Part shown: positions 43,151 through 52,374 of the stretch, in pieces | Numbering within the stretch: the first letter of the stretch is position 1 | Layout: every line of letters begins with the position of its first letter | NCBI GenBank assembly: GCA_019119025.1 | Contig: DWXV01000078.1 | Span: 52,771 to 116,770, forward strand | Source of the DNA: Candidatus Allofournierella excrementigallinarum | GTDB taxonomy: Bacteria > Bacillota > Clostridia > Oscillospirales > Ruminococcaceae | Length of the DNA: 64,000 nt | Reading direction: 5' to 3' | Notes under the pieces: model-generated | What the model was told of the DNA's origin: nothing | Databases searched by the model: none | The model's input: the letters and a program-made list of their open reading frames with translations, nothing else | Translations under genes and position numbers: made by a program

Positions 43151-44836
43151 ATGGAACGGCAGTGGTGGCAGGACAAGGTCTGTTATCAGATCTGGCCCAA
43201 AAGCTTCCAGGATTCAAACGGCGACGGCGTGGGCGACATCCCCGGCATCATCGGCCGGCTGGACTATCTCAAGGAACTGGGGGCGGACATCCTCTGGCTC
43301 TCTCCGGTGTACAAAAGCCCGCTGGCGGACGAGGGCTACGACATCGCCGACTACCGGGGCATCGACCCCCGCTTCGGCGCCATGGAGGACATGGAGCGCC
43401 TGCTGGCCCAGGCCAGGCGCCGGGGCATGTACGTGGTGATGGACCTGGTGGTGAATCACTGCTCCGACGAGCACCCCTGGTTCCAGAAGGCGCTGGCCGA
43501 CCCGGAAGGCCCCTATGGGAAGTATTTCTATTTCCGCAAGGGCAAAAACGGCGCGCCGCCCACCAACTGGCGCAGCTACTTCGGCGGCAGCGTGTGGAGC
43601 CCCGTGCCCGGCCAGGAAGGCCTTTACTACCTGCACCTGTTCGGCAAAAAGCAGCCCGACCTGAACTGGCAGAACCCCGCGGTGCGCCGCGAGGTGGTAA
43701 AGATGGCGAACTGGTGGCTGGAAAAGGGCGTGGCCGGCTTCCGGGTGGACGCCATCGTGAACATCGGCAAGCCCGCCAGTTTTGAGGACTTTACGCCCGA
43801 CCGGCCGGACGGGCTGGCGGACTGCCGCCAAATGCTGGCGGACCCGGTGTCCCGGCAGCGGCTGCACACCTATCTCGGCCAACTGCGGGACGAAGCCTTT
43901 GCCCCCCATGGCGCCTTCACTGTGGGCGAGGTGTTCGACACCGACCCCGCGGAGATGAGCCTGTTCATCGGGCAGGGGGGCTTTTTCTCCAGCATGTTCG
44001 ACTTTGCCGCCGCCTGCTGGGGCGGCAGCCCCAGGGGCTGGTACGACGCGAAAAAACCCGGCCCGGACAATTACCGGGACTGCTGCTTCGCCAGCGCCCT
44101 GCGGGCCGCGGGCGTGGGCTTTTTGAGCAACATCATCGAAAACCACGACGAGCCCCGCGGCGCCAGCCGCTACCTGCCCGAACAGGCCGCAAACGACCCG
44201 CGGGCCCAGAAGGCGCTGGCGGCGGTGCAGATGCTGCTGCCGGGCCTGCCCTTCCTCTACCAGGGGCAGGAACTGGGCATGACCAACACGGTGTTCCCTT
44301 CCATCGACGCGGTGGACGACGTGAACACCCACGGCGAATACGCCGCCGCGCTGGCGGCGGGCCTCGCCCCCGCCGAGGCGCTGGAGCGGGTGGCCCGCCT
44401 CAGCCGCGACAATGCCCGCACCCCGGTGCAATGGACGGCGGGGCACGCCGCCGGCTTCACCACCGGCACCCCCTGGCTGCCGGTGAACCCCAACTACACC
44501 CGGGTGAACGCGGCGGCCCAGCAGGGCGTGGAAGGCTCGGTGCTGGAATTCTACAAAAAGTTGATCCGGCTTCGGAAAAACGATAAGTATAAAGAGGCGC
44601 TGGTGTGGGGCGGCTTTGAGCCGGTGCGTCAGGAGCAGGCGGGCCTTGCGGCCTTTGTGCGCACCGGCGGCGGGCGCAGGCTGCTCGTCGCCTCCAACCT
44701 GGGCGGCGAGGCCCAGCGGGTAGAGCTGCCCGGCGCGGCAAAGGAAGTGCTGCTATGCTCAGACGGCGTGCCCGGTCAGGCGGGCGGCGTCCTGACCCTG
44801 GCCCCCTGGCAGGCGGCGGTGGTGGAGCTGGGGTAA
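43151..44836 (+). CDS. GH13 alpha-glucosidase (oligo-1,6-glucosidase type)
   Basis: A 561-residue cytoplasmic glycoside hydrolase of family 13. It has WWQDKVCYQIWPKSFQDSNGDGVGDIPGI, MDLVVNHCSDEHPWF, the nucleophile in GVAGFRVDAI (Asp200), the acid/base in FTVGEVFD (Glu260), and the third acid in NIIENHDEPR (Asp333). No signal peptide is present. It resembles oligo-1,6-glucosidases and trehalose-6-phosphate hydrolases; the exact bond is not decided, since the neighbours include no sugar transporter. It is a single gene with its own promoter. GGGAGGAACAGCC precedes the ATG. Confidence 0.93.
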   Translation: MERQWWQDKVCYQIWPKSFQDSNGDGVGDIPGIIGRLDYLKELGADILWLSPVYKSPLADEGYDIADYRGIDPRFGAMEDMERLLAQARRRGMYVVMDLVVNHCSDEHPWFQKALADPEGPYGKYFYFRKGKNGAPPTNWRSYFGGSVWSPVPGQEGLYYLHLFGKKQPDLNWQNPAVRREVVKMANWWLEKGVAGFRVDAIVNIGKPASFEDFTPDRPDGLADCRQMLADPVSRQRLHTYLGQLRDEAFAPHGAFTVGEVFDTDPAEMSLFIGQGGFFSSMFDFAAACWGGSPRGWYDAKKPGPDNYRDCCFASALRAAGVGFLSNIIENHDEPRGASRYLPEQAANDPRAQKALAAVQMLLPGLPFLYQGQELGMTNTVFPSIDAVDDVNTHGEYAAALAAGLAPAEALERVARLSRDNARTPVQWTAGHAAGFTTGTPWLPVNPNYTRVNAAAQQGVEGSVLEFYKKLIRLRKNDKYKEALVWGGFEPVRQEQAGLAAFVRTGGGRRLLVASNLGGEAQRVELPGAAKEVLLCSDGVPGQAGGVLTLAPWQAAVVELG

Positions 44837-44853
44837 GGGCGGCGCGGTCAGGC

Positions 44854-44882
44854 AAAAAGGCCGGGGCGAAGCCCGGCGGCCC
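44854..44882 (-). terminator. Terminator of the CmpB-type gene
   Basis: On the minus strand GGCCGCCGGGC pairs with GCCCCGGCC (one bulge) and is followed by TTTTTG. It lies between the convergent GH13 and permease genes. Confidence 0.75.
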
Positions 44883-44902
44883 AAGGGCGCCCCTTTGCCC
44901 TT

Positions 44903-45310
44903 CTATCCCTCCTGCCCGCCGCCGGGGGCCGCAGGGGCGTCCAGGCGGGCGCGGCAGAGGCTCAGGCTGCCGAAGATGGGGATGCACAGCAAAAACCACA
45001 GGCTGGAGTAAAGGGGGCAGATCTGGCCCCAAAGGTTGCCCCAGAGCAGGGAGTAGTCCCACACGCGCCAGCCCAAAGCCAGGTTGCAGACCACGCCGAA
45101 GGCCAGCTCCACGCCGGTGATGACCAGCGCGCCGGCGGCGCAGCGGGCCAGCAGCGGCCAGCGGGCCAGGCGCTCGTTCAGCGCCCAGAGGGCCAGCATG
45201 CAAAGCCCTCCCGCCAGCAGCATGGTCCAGTGGGTGCGCCCGCGCCAGGCCAGCTCGATGCAGCCGTAGCCCAGCGCCCCCAGACAAAACAGCGCGCTTT
45301 TTTCGATCAT
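44903..45310 (-). CDS. Putative ABC-transporter permease (CmpB/PF06541 type)
   Basis: A 135-residue membrane protein with about four helices and the typical GYGCIELAWRGRTHWTMLLAGGLCMLALWALNE and GVELAFGVVCNLALGWRVWDYSLLWGNLWGQICPLYSSLWFLL. The family name suggests an ABC permease, but members are small and lack known partners; function is unknown. The ATG at 45310 is directly after TTTTTCT of the pncB terminator, and its ribosome site (GGGTGAT) is part of the terminator stem. No better start is visible. Confidence 0.75.
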   Translation of the reverse strand: MIEKSALFCLGALGYGCIELAWRGRTHWTMLLAGGLCMLALWALNERLARWPLLARCAAGALVITGVELAFGVVCNLALGWRVWDYSLLWGNLWGQICPLYSSLWFLLCIPIFGSLSLCRARLDAPAAPGGGQEG

Positions 45311-45311
45311 A

Positions 45312-45347
45312 GAAAAATCACCCGGGGAACAGTGTTCCCCGGGTGAT
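45312..45347 (-). terminator. Long palindrome: pncB terminator that holds the next ribosome site
   Basis: Two 15-base arms (ATCACCCGGGGAACA and its exact complement) meet around a single base. On the minus strand it is followed by TTTTT. It lies 17 bases after the pncB stop and directly before the start of the CmpB-type gene. Confidence 0.85.
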
Positions 45348-45363
45348 GGATTTTTATGTGGGT

Positions 45364-46818
45364 TTACTGGCCCATGCGGGAAATGCGGGTGAGAAGTTCC
45401 TGGCGGCACTCCCACAATTTGCGGGAATAGTCCACATAATACCGATGAGGGTATTCGAAGCGGCGCATCTCCTCCCACAGGTTCTCCACCTGCCCGGCGC
45501 AGGCGGCGCGTATCTCGGTCACGGTGGGCCGGTCGTACACCAGCCTGCCCTCGCGGTAGATGGGGGTGGTGATGCACTTCACCGTGCAGTTTTTATAGGT
45601 GCGCTGCTTCCAGGTCTGGTTGGGGTCGAAGAGGGTGAGTTCCTCGTGCTCGCCCACCTCCTCATCATACACCGCCACATAGTCCGCCATGGCCTTGCGG
45701 GTGTAGTTGTCGTAGATGCGCCAGACCTTCTTGAGGCAGGGCAGGGTGATCTTTTCCACGCTCTCGCTGACCTTGATCCTGGGGATGTAGCTGTCCCCTT
45801 CCTTCACGGCGGCCAGCTTGTAGACCCCGCCGAACACCGGGTCGCTCTTGGCGGTGATGAGGTTCTCGCCGATGCCGAAGCTGTCGATCTTCGCCTCCTG
45901 CAGGATGAGGTCCCGCACGATGTACTCGTCCAGGCTGTTGGAGGCGCAGATGGGGCAGTCTTCATAGCCGGCCTCGTCCAGCATTTTGCGGGCCTTTTTG
46001 GAGAGGTAGGCGATGTCGCCGGAGTCGATGCGGATGCCCTTGGGCCGCTTGCCCAGGGGCTTTAAGACTTCGTCGAACACCTTGATGGCGTTGGGCACGC
46101 CGCTCCTGGTCACGTTGTAGGTATCCACCAGCAGCACGCAGCCGTCGGGGTAAAGGCGCGCGTAGGTGGCAAAGGCCTCGTATTCGCTTTGGAACATCTG
46201 CACCCAGCTGTGGGCCATGGTGCCGCTGGCGGGGATGCCGAAGTCCCGGGCGGCCATGACGCAGCTGGTGGAGGCGCAGCCGCCGATGTAGGCGGCGCGG
46301 GCGCCGTAGACCGCCGCGTCGTACCCCTGGGCGCGGCGGGCGCCGAACTCCATCACAGGGCGCCCTTGCGCGCTGCGCACGATGCGGTTCGCTTTGGTTG
46401 CCACCAGGCACTGGTGGTTGAAGGTGACCAGCAGCAGCGTTTCCAGCAGCTGGCACTCGATGGAGGGGCCCTCCACCGTGACGATGGGCTCCTGGGGGAA
46501 GATGGGCGTGCCCTCGGGGATGGCCCAGATGTTGCAGTGCAGGGTGAAGTGCCGCAGATAATCCAGGAACTTTTCGTTGAACACGCCGCAGGCGGCCAGG
46601 TACTCGATGTCCTGCTCGGTGAACTTGAGGTTTTCCACCGCTTCGATGAAGGTGTCCAGCCCGGCCATGATGGCGAAGCCGCCGCCGTCGGGTATTTTGC
46701 GGAAGAACATGTCGAAGACGCTTATTTTGTCTTCAAAACCCTCTTCCAGGTAGCCCGCCGCCATGGTCAGCTCGTAGAAGTCCATGATGGTGGTGAGATT
46801 GCGTTTCACGTCCAGCAT
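45364..46818 (-). CDS. pncB: Nicotinate phosphoribosyltransferase
   Basis: A 484-residue NAD-salvage enzyme converting nicotinate and PRPP to nicotinate mononucleotide. It has TIMDFYELTMAAGYLEEGFEDKISVFDMFFRKIPDGGGFAIMAG, MEFGARRAQGYDAAVYGARAAYIGGCASTSCVMAARDFGIPASGTMAHSWVQ and GIRIDSGDIAYLSKKARKMLDEAG, with the catalytic His in TMAHSW. It starts at MLDVKRN with GAGGGGG nine bases upstream. It follows dacA by 29 bases on the same strand, so the two share a transcript. Confidence 0.95.
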   Translation of the reverse strand: MLDVKRNLTTIMDFYELTMAAGYLEEGFEDKISVFDMFFRKIPDGGGFAIMAGLDTFIEAVENLKFTEQDIEYLAACGVFNEKFLDYLRHFTLHCNIWAIPEGTPIFPQEPIVTVEGPSIECQLLETLLLVTFNHQCLVATKANRIVRSAQGRPVMEFGARRAQGYDAAVYGARAAYIGGCASTSCVMAARDFGIPASGTMAHSWVQMFQSEYEAFATYARLYPDGCVLLVDTYNVTRSGVPNAIKVFDEVLKPLGKRPKGIRIDSGDIAYLSKKARKMLDEAGYEDCPICASNSLDEYIVRDLILQEAKIDSFGIGENLITAKSDPVFGGVYKLAAVKEGDSYIPRIKVSESVEKITLPCLKKVWRIYDNYTRKAMADYVAVYDEEVGEHEELTLFDPNQTWKQRTYKNCTVKCITTPIYREGRLVYDRPTVTEIRAACAGQVENLWEEMRRFEYPHRYYVDYSRKLWECRQELLTRISRMGQ

Positions 46819-46847
46819 AAGCCTTTGCCCCCTCGTTTTCCCTTTTA

Positions 46848-48209
46848 TCAATAGCGGCGGCGGATCTTTTTGGAGCCGCGCCTCTTTGCCAGCGAGATGA
46901 AATAGAGCGCCAGATACACCGCCACCGCGGCCCCGGTGAGCACCATCAGCACCTTGAAGTAGAGGCTGGAGAAGAATTCGCCCACCTTGCTCAAAGTGTA
47001 GAGCACCATGTTCCGGTCCAGGTCCCGCTCGGCCAGCAGCTCCACCGTTCCGATGACCTCGCCGGACAGCGAGATGTCAACCGTGCCGATCACGTCCCCC
47101 TGCTTCACCGGGGCGGACACGCTCTCGGGCAGGTGGAAGGTCTTTTGGGTGATGCTCTCGTCCGCGCCCACCGGCAGGATGGTGAGCAGGTCGTCCGCCG
47201 GGTAGAGCATCAGCCGGTCGGTCTCGGCGCAGTATTTCACCGGCACCTGCTCGATGGGCTCGTTCTTGTCCAGGGCGGGCAGGATGTCAAAGCTCTCGAA
47301 CACCCAGTCCATCAGCTGACAGGTCTCATAGGCGGCGGGGTTATACTTGGGGTTGCCGTTTGCATCCAGGTAGTTGACGCCGATCTGGTCGCAGGAGTTT
47401 GGGCTGTTCAGCACCACCGAGAGGTAGCTCTTGCCGTCCTGGTTGTGCCAGGCCACCAGGTTGGCCCAGTCCTGGAGGGTGCCGGTCTTGCCGCCCATGC
47501 AGTAGCTGCGGTAAAACTCGGCGCCCGCGCCTTCGCGGATCATCACGTTGGTGTTGAACAGGTTGTAGGTGCCCGCGGTGTAGCGGGGCAGCATCTCGCC
47601 CATGTCGTACTTCTGGGTGGCAATGACCTCTTTGAAGGTGTCGAAGCTGAGGGCGTAGCGGAACATCAGGTAGAGGTCCCGGGCGGTGGTGACGTTTTCG
47701 GTGCTCATTCCCACCGCGTCCACGAAGTTGGTGTTGGTGCAGCCGATCTCTTTGGCCTTGGCGTTCATCATGTAGACGAAGTTCTCCTGGCTGCCGCCGC
47801 CCACATAGTCGGCGATGATCATGGCCGCGTCGGCGCCGCTGTAGACCAGCATGGCGTTGAGCAGGTTGCGCAGGGTATGGGTCTCGCCGGGGCGGATGTC
47901 CGCCACCTGCATGCCCTTGCCGTAGAGTTCGTCCTGCACATAGCGGGGCATGGCCACGGTGACGGAATCCAGCTGATCCTGATACTGTTCCAGCAGCAGG
48001 ATGGCGGTCATCACCTTGGCGGTGCTGGCGGTGGGCAGCGGCTGGTCGCTGTTCTTTTCGTAAACGATGATGTTGGTGTCGAGGTTGACCACATAGGCCC
48101 CGGGGGCCGCCACCTCAAAGGGCGGGGTGAAGCCCGCCGCCGAGGCGGGCAGGGCCAGCAGCCCGGCCAGCGCCGCAAGGGTCAGCAGAAAGGCGATGGT
48201 TTTTTTCAT
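46848..48209 (-). CDS. D-alanyl-D-alanine carboxypeptidase (PBP5/DacF type)
   Basis: A 453-residue membrane-bound penicillin-binding protein. A signal peptide (residues 1-24, cleavage near ASAA) precedes the S11 peptidase domain with active-site Ser62 and Lys65 in PTASTAKVM, the second motif SGA in MLVYSGADAAMI, and KTG in CMGGKTGTLQDW. A PBP5-type C-terminal domain follows and then a membrane helix (about 418-440) with a basic tail that fixes it to the membrane. It trims D-Ala from stem peptides. It heads the dacA-pncB unit. Confidence 0.93.
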   Translation of the reverse strand: MKKTIAFLLTLAALAGLLALPASAAGFTPPFEVAAPGAYVVNLDTNIIVYEKNSDQPLPTASTAKVMTAILLLEQYQDQLDSVTVAMPRYVQDELYGKGMQVADIRPGETHTLRNLLNAMLVYSGADAAMIIADYVGGGSQENFVYMMNAKAKEIGCTNTNFVDAVGMSTENVTTARDLYLMFRYALSFDTFKEVIATQKYDMGEMLPRYTAGTYNLFNTNVMIREGAGAEFYRSYCMGGKTGTLQDWANLVAWHNQDGKSYLSVVLNSPNSCDQIGVNYLDANGNPKYNPAAYETCQLMDWVFESFDILPALDKNEPIEQVPVKYCAETDRLMLYPADDLLTILPVGADESITQKTFHLPESVSAPVKQGDVIGTVDISLSGEVIGTVELLAERDLDRNMVLYTLSKVGEFFSSLYFKVLMVLTGAAVAVYLALYFISLAKRRGSKKIRRRY

Positions 48210-48305
48210 ATAGACTTTTCCCTTTAAAGGCGTTACAATAAAACACAGATGACCCCGCCGGGGCGGGCGGCGCAGAGCCGGGCCCTCCCGGATGGTATCT
48301 CATAT

Positions 48306-48311
48306 ATTATA
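48306..48311 (-). promoter_or_regulatory. Extended -10 promoter element of dacA
   Basis: On the minus strand TGCTATAAT lies about 95 bases upstream of the dacA start. No clear -35 is seen, so the extended -10 may compensate. Confidence 0.55.
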
Positions 48312-48365
48312 GCAGTTTTGAGGCCGCTTATAAAGGCTTTTTGTGTGAAAGAGGTGTGTTCCCCC

Positions 48366-49031
48366 GTGATTTATGTGACCGGCGATCTCCACGGCGACAT
48401 CGGGCGTTTTGCCGACAAAGCCGTCAAAAAGCTGAAAAAAGGCGACACGCTCATCGTGCTGGGGGATTTCGGCTTTCTCTGGTCCGGCGGCAAGGCGGAG
48501 CAAAAGCACCTGAAATGGCTGACCAAGCGCCACTACCGTATCCTGTTCATCGACGGCTGCCACGAGAACTTCGACCTTTTGCGCGATTACCCCGTGGAGG
48601 ACTTCATGGGCGGCCGTGCGCGGCACATCGGCGGCAATCTCTATTACATCCAGCGGGGCAGCATTCTGGAGATCGAGGGCAAAAAGCTGCTCTGCTTCGG
48701 CGGCGCCGAAAGCTGGGACAAAGAGGACCGGGAGGAAGGCGTCAACTGGTGGCGGGCGGAACTGCCCACCAGCGACGAACTGGAATACTGCGCCGAGAAC
48801 CTGAAGGCCGCGGGGGGCCGGGTGGACTACATCCTCACCCACGACGCGCCGCTGCAGATTTTGGAGTTCACCCAGCTGATGCGGGGCCAGCCAAACTGGC
48901 TGCACAACTTCTTCGACCAGGTCATGAAGACCACCTGCTACAAAAAATGGCTGTTCGGCCGCTACCACAAGGACCTGAACTACAGCCCCAAGGTGCAGGC
49001 GGTGTTTCTGAAAGTGGTGCCGCTGGAATAA
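48366..49031 (+). CDS. Calcineurin-like metallophosphoesterase
   Basis: A 221-residue phosphoesterase. Motifs in order are VTGDLHGDIGRF, IVLGDFGFLW, FIDGCHENFDLL (GxHE-type) and LTHDAPLQI; the final GRYHKD supplies another metal ligand. The start is GTG with AGAGGTG nine bases upstream, which yields MIYVTGDLHG, the natural beginning of the fold. Such short proteins act on various phosphoesters; the substrate is unknown. It is divergent from dacA and convergent with proS. Confidence 0.88.
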   Translation: MIYVTGDLHGDIGRFADKAVKKLKKGDTLIVLGDFGFLWSGGKAEQKHLKWLTKRHYRILFIDGCHENFDLLRDYPVEDFMGGRARHIGGNLYYIQRGSILEIEGKKLLCFGGAESWDKEDREEGVNWWRAELPTSDELEYCAENLKAAGGRVDYILTHDAPLQILEFTQLMRGQPNWLHNFFDQVMKTTCYKKWLFGRYHKDLNYSPKVQAVFLKVVPLE

Positions 49032-49051
49032 GGCGGCTTTGCAAAAAAGGA

Positions 49052-49092
49052 AAGCGGCCCGGATGCCTTTGGCATCCGGGCCGCTTTTTGTT
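49052..49092. terminator. Bidirectional terminator between phosphoesterase and proS
   Basis: AGCGGCCCGGATGCC pairs perfectly with GGCATCCGGGCCGCT around TTT. TTTTTG follows on the plus strand, and TTTCC on the minus strand. Confidence 0.9.
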
Positions 49093-49096
49093 TGGT

Positions 49097-50536
49097 TTAG
49101 TAGGCTTTGCCCCAGTAGACCATCACCTTGGCGGGCTTGCCGCACACCGGGCAGACGTCGGAGAGGTGCTCCTGCTCGAAGGGCATGCACCGGCTGGACA
49201 GGCCAGCCTCCTCCTTCATCTTCTCCTCGCAGGCGGCGTCGCCGCACCACATGGTCTTGATGTAGCCGTTGTTCGCCTCGGCCAGGGCCTTCACCTCGTC
49301 CATGGTGGCGGCGGCCCAGGTGCGGTTTTCCCGGTTTTCCAGCGCCCGATCGTACAGCTGGCGGCTGATCTCCACCAGCTGGGCGGGGATGGCCGCTTCC
49401 AGCTCCGCCAGCGGGGTGAAGAGCTTTTCCCGGTCGGTGCGGCGCACCAGCACGCACTGGTTTTTCTCGATGTCCTTGGGGCCGATCTCCAGGCGCAGGG
49501 GCACGCCTTTCATCTCCCACTGGGCGAACTTCCAGCCGGGGCTGTTGTCCGAATCGTCCAGCTTGACCCGGCAGAACTTCGACAGGCGCTCCGCCAGCTC
49601 CCGGGCGGCCTCGGCCACGCCGGGCTTGTGGGCGGCCACCGGCACGATGACCACCTGGTAGGGGGCCACCGCCGGGGGCAGGATCAGCCCCTCGTCGTCG
49701 CCGTGGGTCATGATGATGGCGCCCACCAGGCGGGTGGACACGCCCCAGCTGGTCTGGAACGGGTATTGCAGCTGGTTGTCGCGGCCGGTGAACTGCACGT
49801 CAAAGGCGCGGGAGAAGCCGTCGCCGAAATAGTGGCTGGTGCCGCTCTGCAGGGCCTTGCCGTCGTGCATCATGGCCTCGATGGTGTAGGTGGCCTGGGC
49901 GCCGGCAAACTTCTCCTTGTCGGTCTTCTGGCCCTTGAGCACCGGGATGTTCAGCTCTTCCTCGCAGAATTTGGCGTAGGTGTTCAGCTGCAGCAGCGTC
50001 TCGTCGACGGCCTCCTGCTCGGTCTCGTGGATGGTGTGGCCCTCCTGCCACCAGAACTCCCGGCTGCGCAGGAACGGCCGGGTGGTCTTTTCCCAGCGCA
50101 CCACGCTGCACCACTGGTTGTACTTCATGGGCAAATCGCGCCAGGAGTGCAGCACATGGGCGAAGTGGTCACAGAACAGCGTCTCGCTGGTGGGGCGCAC
50201 GCACAGGCGCTCTTCCAGCTGGTCCAGGCCGCCGTGGGTGACCCAGGCCACCTCGGGGGCAAAGCCCTCCACATGGTCCTTCTCCTTCTGGAGCAGGCTT
50301 TCGGGGATGAAGATGGGCATGGCCACGTTCTCATGGCCGGTGGCCTTGAACATGCCGTCCAGGATGTGGGTGATGTTCTCCCAGATGGCGTAGCCGTAGG
50401 GCCGCAGGATCATGCAGCCCTTCACGCTGGAATAGTCCACCAGTTCCGCCTTGAGGCACACGTCGGTGTACCACTGGGCAAAATCCTCGTTGATGGGGGT
50501 GATGGCCTCCACCAGTTTCTTCTTCTGTTCGCTCAT
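49097..50536 (-). CDS. proS: Proline--tRNA ligase, archaeal/eukaryotic-like (type 3)
   Basis: A 479-residue class II synthetase of the shorter form without the bacterial editing insertion. It begins [55 protein letters not shown] and has motif 2 [21 protein letters not shown], and the anticodon-binding region from [14 protein letters not shown]. The C-terminal domain [10 protein letters not shown]...[18 protein letters not shown] keeps four cysteines for zinc. The start is at MSEQKKK; GGAAGG lies upstream. This form is common in Firmicutes and Bacteroidetes. It is 80 bases after acpP, with a terminator in between. Confidence 0.96.
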   Translation of the reverse strand: MSEQKKKLVEAITPINEDFAQWYTDVCLKAELVDYSSVKGCMILRPYGYAIWENITHILDGMFKATGHENVAMPIFIPESLLQKEKDHVEGFAPEVAWVTHGGLDQLEERLCVRPTSETLFCDHFAHVLHSWRDLPMKYNQWCSVVRWEKTTRPFLRSREFWWQEGHTIHETEQEAVDETLLQLNTYAKFCEEELNIPVLKGQKTDKEKFAGAQATYTIEAMMHDGKALQSGTSHYFGDGFSRAFDVQFTGRDNQLQYPFQTSWGVSTRLVGAIIMTHGDDEGLILPPAVAPYQVVIVPVAAHKPGVAEAARELAERLSKFCRVKLDDSDNSPGWKFAQWEMKGVPLRLEIGPKDIEKNQCVLVRRTDREKLFTPLAELEAAIPAQLVEISRQLYDRALENRENRTWAAATMDEVKALAEANNGYIKTMWCGDAACEEKMKEEAGLSSRCMPFEQEHLSDVCPVCGKPAKVMVYWGKAY

Positions 50537-50565
50537 TTGCGCCGTTCCTTCCTGTTCGGTTTGGT

Positions 50566-50597
50566 AAAAAACACGCCCCCGCGGCTGCAGGGGCGTG
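50566..50597 (-). terminator. Terminator of acpP
   Basis: On the minus strand CACGCCCCTGC pairs with CGCGGGGGCGTG (one bulge) and is followed by TTTTTT, between acpP and proS. Some readthrough into proS is likely, because proS has no clear promoter of its own. Confidence 0.8.
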
Positions 50598-50616
50598 ATC
50601 ACAGCATGTGTGGTTT

Positions 50617-50847
50617 TCAGCTGTTCTCCTCGACGTAGCGCACGACGTCCCCAACGGTGTGGAAATTCTCGATCTGCTCGTCGGGCACTTCCACGCCAAA
50701 CTCGTCTTCCAGAGTCATGACCATGTCCACCACGTCCAGGCTGTCGGCCTCAAAGTCCTCAAGAATATCGCTGTCCATGGTGATCTTGTCCTCGTCGATG
50801 TCCAGCTGTTCGGCCAAGAGCTCACGGATGCGTTCAAAAGTATCCAT
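50617..50847 (-). CDS. acpP: Acyl carrier protein
   Basis: A 76-residue acidic carrier protein of fatty-acid synthesis. The phosphopantetheine attachment site is Ser36 in [20 protein letters not shown]. It is a normal length. It starts at [15 protein letters not shown] lies 11 bases upstream. It is not in a fab cluster here, and has its own strong promoter. Confidence 0.96.
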   Translation of the reverse strand: MDTFERIRELLAEQLDIDEDKITMDSDILEDFEADSLDVVDMVMTLEDEFGVEVPDEQIENFHTVGDVVRYVEENS

Positions 50848-50905
50848 AATCGTTAAAACTCCCTTTTCGTTGCCCCGCATAGGCGGTGTGTTTATACTAT
50901 ATCAT

Positions 50906-50934
50906 TTTATAGCCTATCTATGAGGGGTTGTCAA
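50906..50934 (-). promoter_or_regulatory. acpP promoter
   Basis: On the minus strand TTGACA, 17 bases and TATAAA, about 60 bases upstream of acpP. It is a near-consensus promoter. Confidence 0.88.
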
Positions 50935-50965
50935 GGGTCTGGGGCAAGTTTTTTGGCGGTTTTCC

Positions 50966-50994
50966 TTGTGCTGGCCGGGGTTTGACGTTATAAT
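50966..50994 (+). promoter_or_regulatory. dapF promoter
   Basis: TTGTGC, 17 bases and TATAAT, about 65 bases upstream of the dapF start. Confidence 0.8.
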
Positions 50995-51057
50995 AAAAAC
51001 AGAGTGGGGCCGAAGGGCAGAATGCGCCCTTTTCCGCCCCGGAGGGGGGAGTTTTCG

Positions 51058-51888
51058 GTGGTTTTGGATTTCACCAAAATGGAGGGCTGCGGCAACGACT
51101 ACATCTATGTGGACTGCCTTGCCGGCCTTTCCTTTGACCCGGCTGCCGCGGCGGTGGCCCTGAGCCCCCGGCACTTTGCCGTGGGGGCGGACGGCCTCAT
51201 CTGCATCTGCCACAGCGACGCGGCGGACGCAAAGATGCGGATGTTCAACGCCGACGGCAGCGAGGGCTCCATGTGCGGCAATGGCATCCGATGCGTTGCC
51301 CAGTGGCTGTTTGAGCACGGTCTTGTGAAGGATGAGGCACGGGTGGAGACCCGCGCGGGCGTGAAAACGCTGCGGCGCATGGGCGACGGCATGTGGCAGG
51401 TGGAGATGGGCAAGGCCAGCTTTGCCCCCGCCGACCTGCCCGCGCTGGGCTTTGGCGGCGGGCCTGCCATTGGCAAGGAGCTGATGGTGGGCGGCCGGGC
51501 CTGGCCGGTGACCTGCGTGTCGGTGGGCAACCCCCACTGCGTGACGAAAGTGCCGGACGTGGCCGGGGTGGACCTGGCCCGCATCGGCCCTGGGTTTGAA
51601 CACCACATGGCCTTCCCCGAAGGGGTGAACACCGAGTTCATCCAGGTGCTGGGGCCAAACCGCCTGAAGATGCGGGTGTGGGAGCGGGGCAGCGGCGAGA
51701 CGCTGGCCTGCGGCACCGGGGCCAGCGCCAGCGTGGCGGCCTGCGTGGCCGAGGGGCTATGCCGCCCCGGCGAGGACGTGCAGGTGGAACTGTTGGGCGG
51801 CACGCTCACCATCCGGGTGGGCAGCGACTGGCGGGTGCTGATGGCCGGCCCCGCCCGCACCGCCTTCACCGGCAAAGCGAACATTTGA
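51058..51888 (+). CDS. dapF: Diaminopimelate epimerase
   Basis: A 276-residue enzyme converting LL- to meso-diaminopimelate for lysine and peptidoglycan. The two catalytic cysteines are in GSMCGNGIRCVAQW and ETLACGTGASASVAAC; FTKMEGCGNDYIYVD, SVGNPHCVTKV and FPEGVNTEF are also typical. The start is GTG six bases after GGAGGGGGGAG; a TTG two codons later is possible. The next gene begins 21 bases later, in the same unit. Confidence 0.95.
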   Translation: MVLDFTKMEGCGNDYIYVDCLAGLSFDPAAAAVALSPRHFAVGADGLICICHSDAADAKMRMFNADGSEGSMCGNGIRCVAQWLFEHGLVKDEARVETRAGVKTLRRMGDGMWQVEMGKASFAPADLPALGFGGGPAIGKELMVGGRAWPVTCVSVGNPHCVTKVPDVAGVDLARIGPGFEHHMAFPEGVNTEFIQVLGPNRLKMRVWERGSGETLACGTGASASVAACVAEGLCRPGEDVQVELLGGTLTIRVGSDWRVLMAGPARTAFTGKANI

Positions 51889-51909
51889 GTGGGTAAGGAG
51901 CGAGGGAAC

Positions 51910-52311
51910 ATGGAAGAACTGAAAAAGGTACTGGAAGGCCGTCCGGTCTTGTATCTGGCCACCGTGGAGGGCTATCTGCCCCGGGTGCGGCCCATCAACC
52001 ACTACATGGTCTGGAACGGCCGCTTCTATATCGCCATGGGCAAGCACAAGGAGGCCTACAAGCAGCTGCTGGACAACACCAACCTGGAACTGACCGCCGC
52101 TTTGGGCGAAAACGACTGGGTGCGCATCCGCGGCACGGTGAACTTCGACACCAGCGCCGAGGCCTACGCCGCCGCCTTTGCCGAGATGCCCGATTTGAAG
52201 GAGAGCTTCAGCGAGGACACCGGCAAGCGCCTGGCCCTCATTTATCTGGACCACATCAGCGCCATGGTCTTTGACCGTGAGGACAACGCGAAACTGCTGG
52301 CGAAATTCTAA
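51910..52311 (+). CDS. Pyridoxamine 5'-phosphate oxidase-like flavoprotein
   Basis: A 133-residue split-barrel protein of the PNPOx-like superfamily. It begins MEELKKVLEGRPVLYLATVEGYLPRVRPINHYMVWNGRFYIAMGKHKEAYKQLLDNTNLEL. Proteins of this size usually bind FMN or F420-like cofactors and are annotated only as pyridoxamine 5'-phosphate oxidase family. Function is unknown. GAGGGAAC is directly upstream of the ATG. It follows dapF by 21 bases and is followed by a terminator. Confidence 0.85.
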   Translation: MEELKKVLEGRPVLYLATVEGYLPRVRPINHYMVWNGRFYIAMGKHKEAYKQLLDNTNLELTAALGENDWVRIRGTVNFDTSAEAYAAAFAEMPDLKESFSEDTGKRLALIYLDHISAMVFDREDNAKLLAKF

Positions 52312-52324
52312 AAAACGCACACCG

Positions 52325-52356
52325 CCGGGCGGGGTTTTTGCCCTGCCCGGTTTTTT
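52325..52356 (+). terminator. Terminator after the PNPOx-like gene
   Basis: CCGGGCGGGG pairs with CCCTGCCCGG (one G-U pair) around TTTTTG, followed by TTTTTT. Confidence 0.85.
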
Positions 52357-52374
52357 ATAAGAGGGGAGGGTCCC

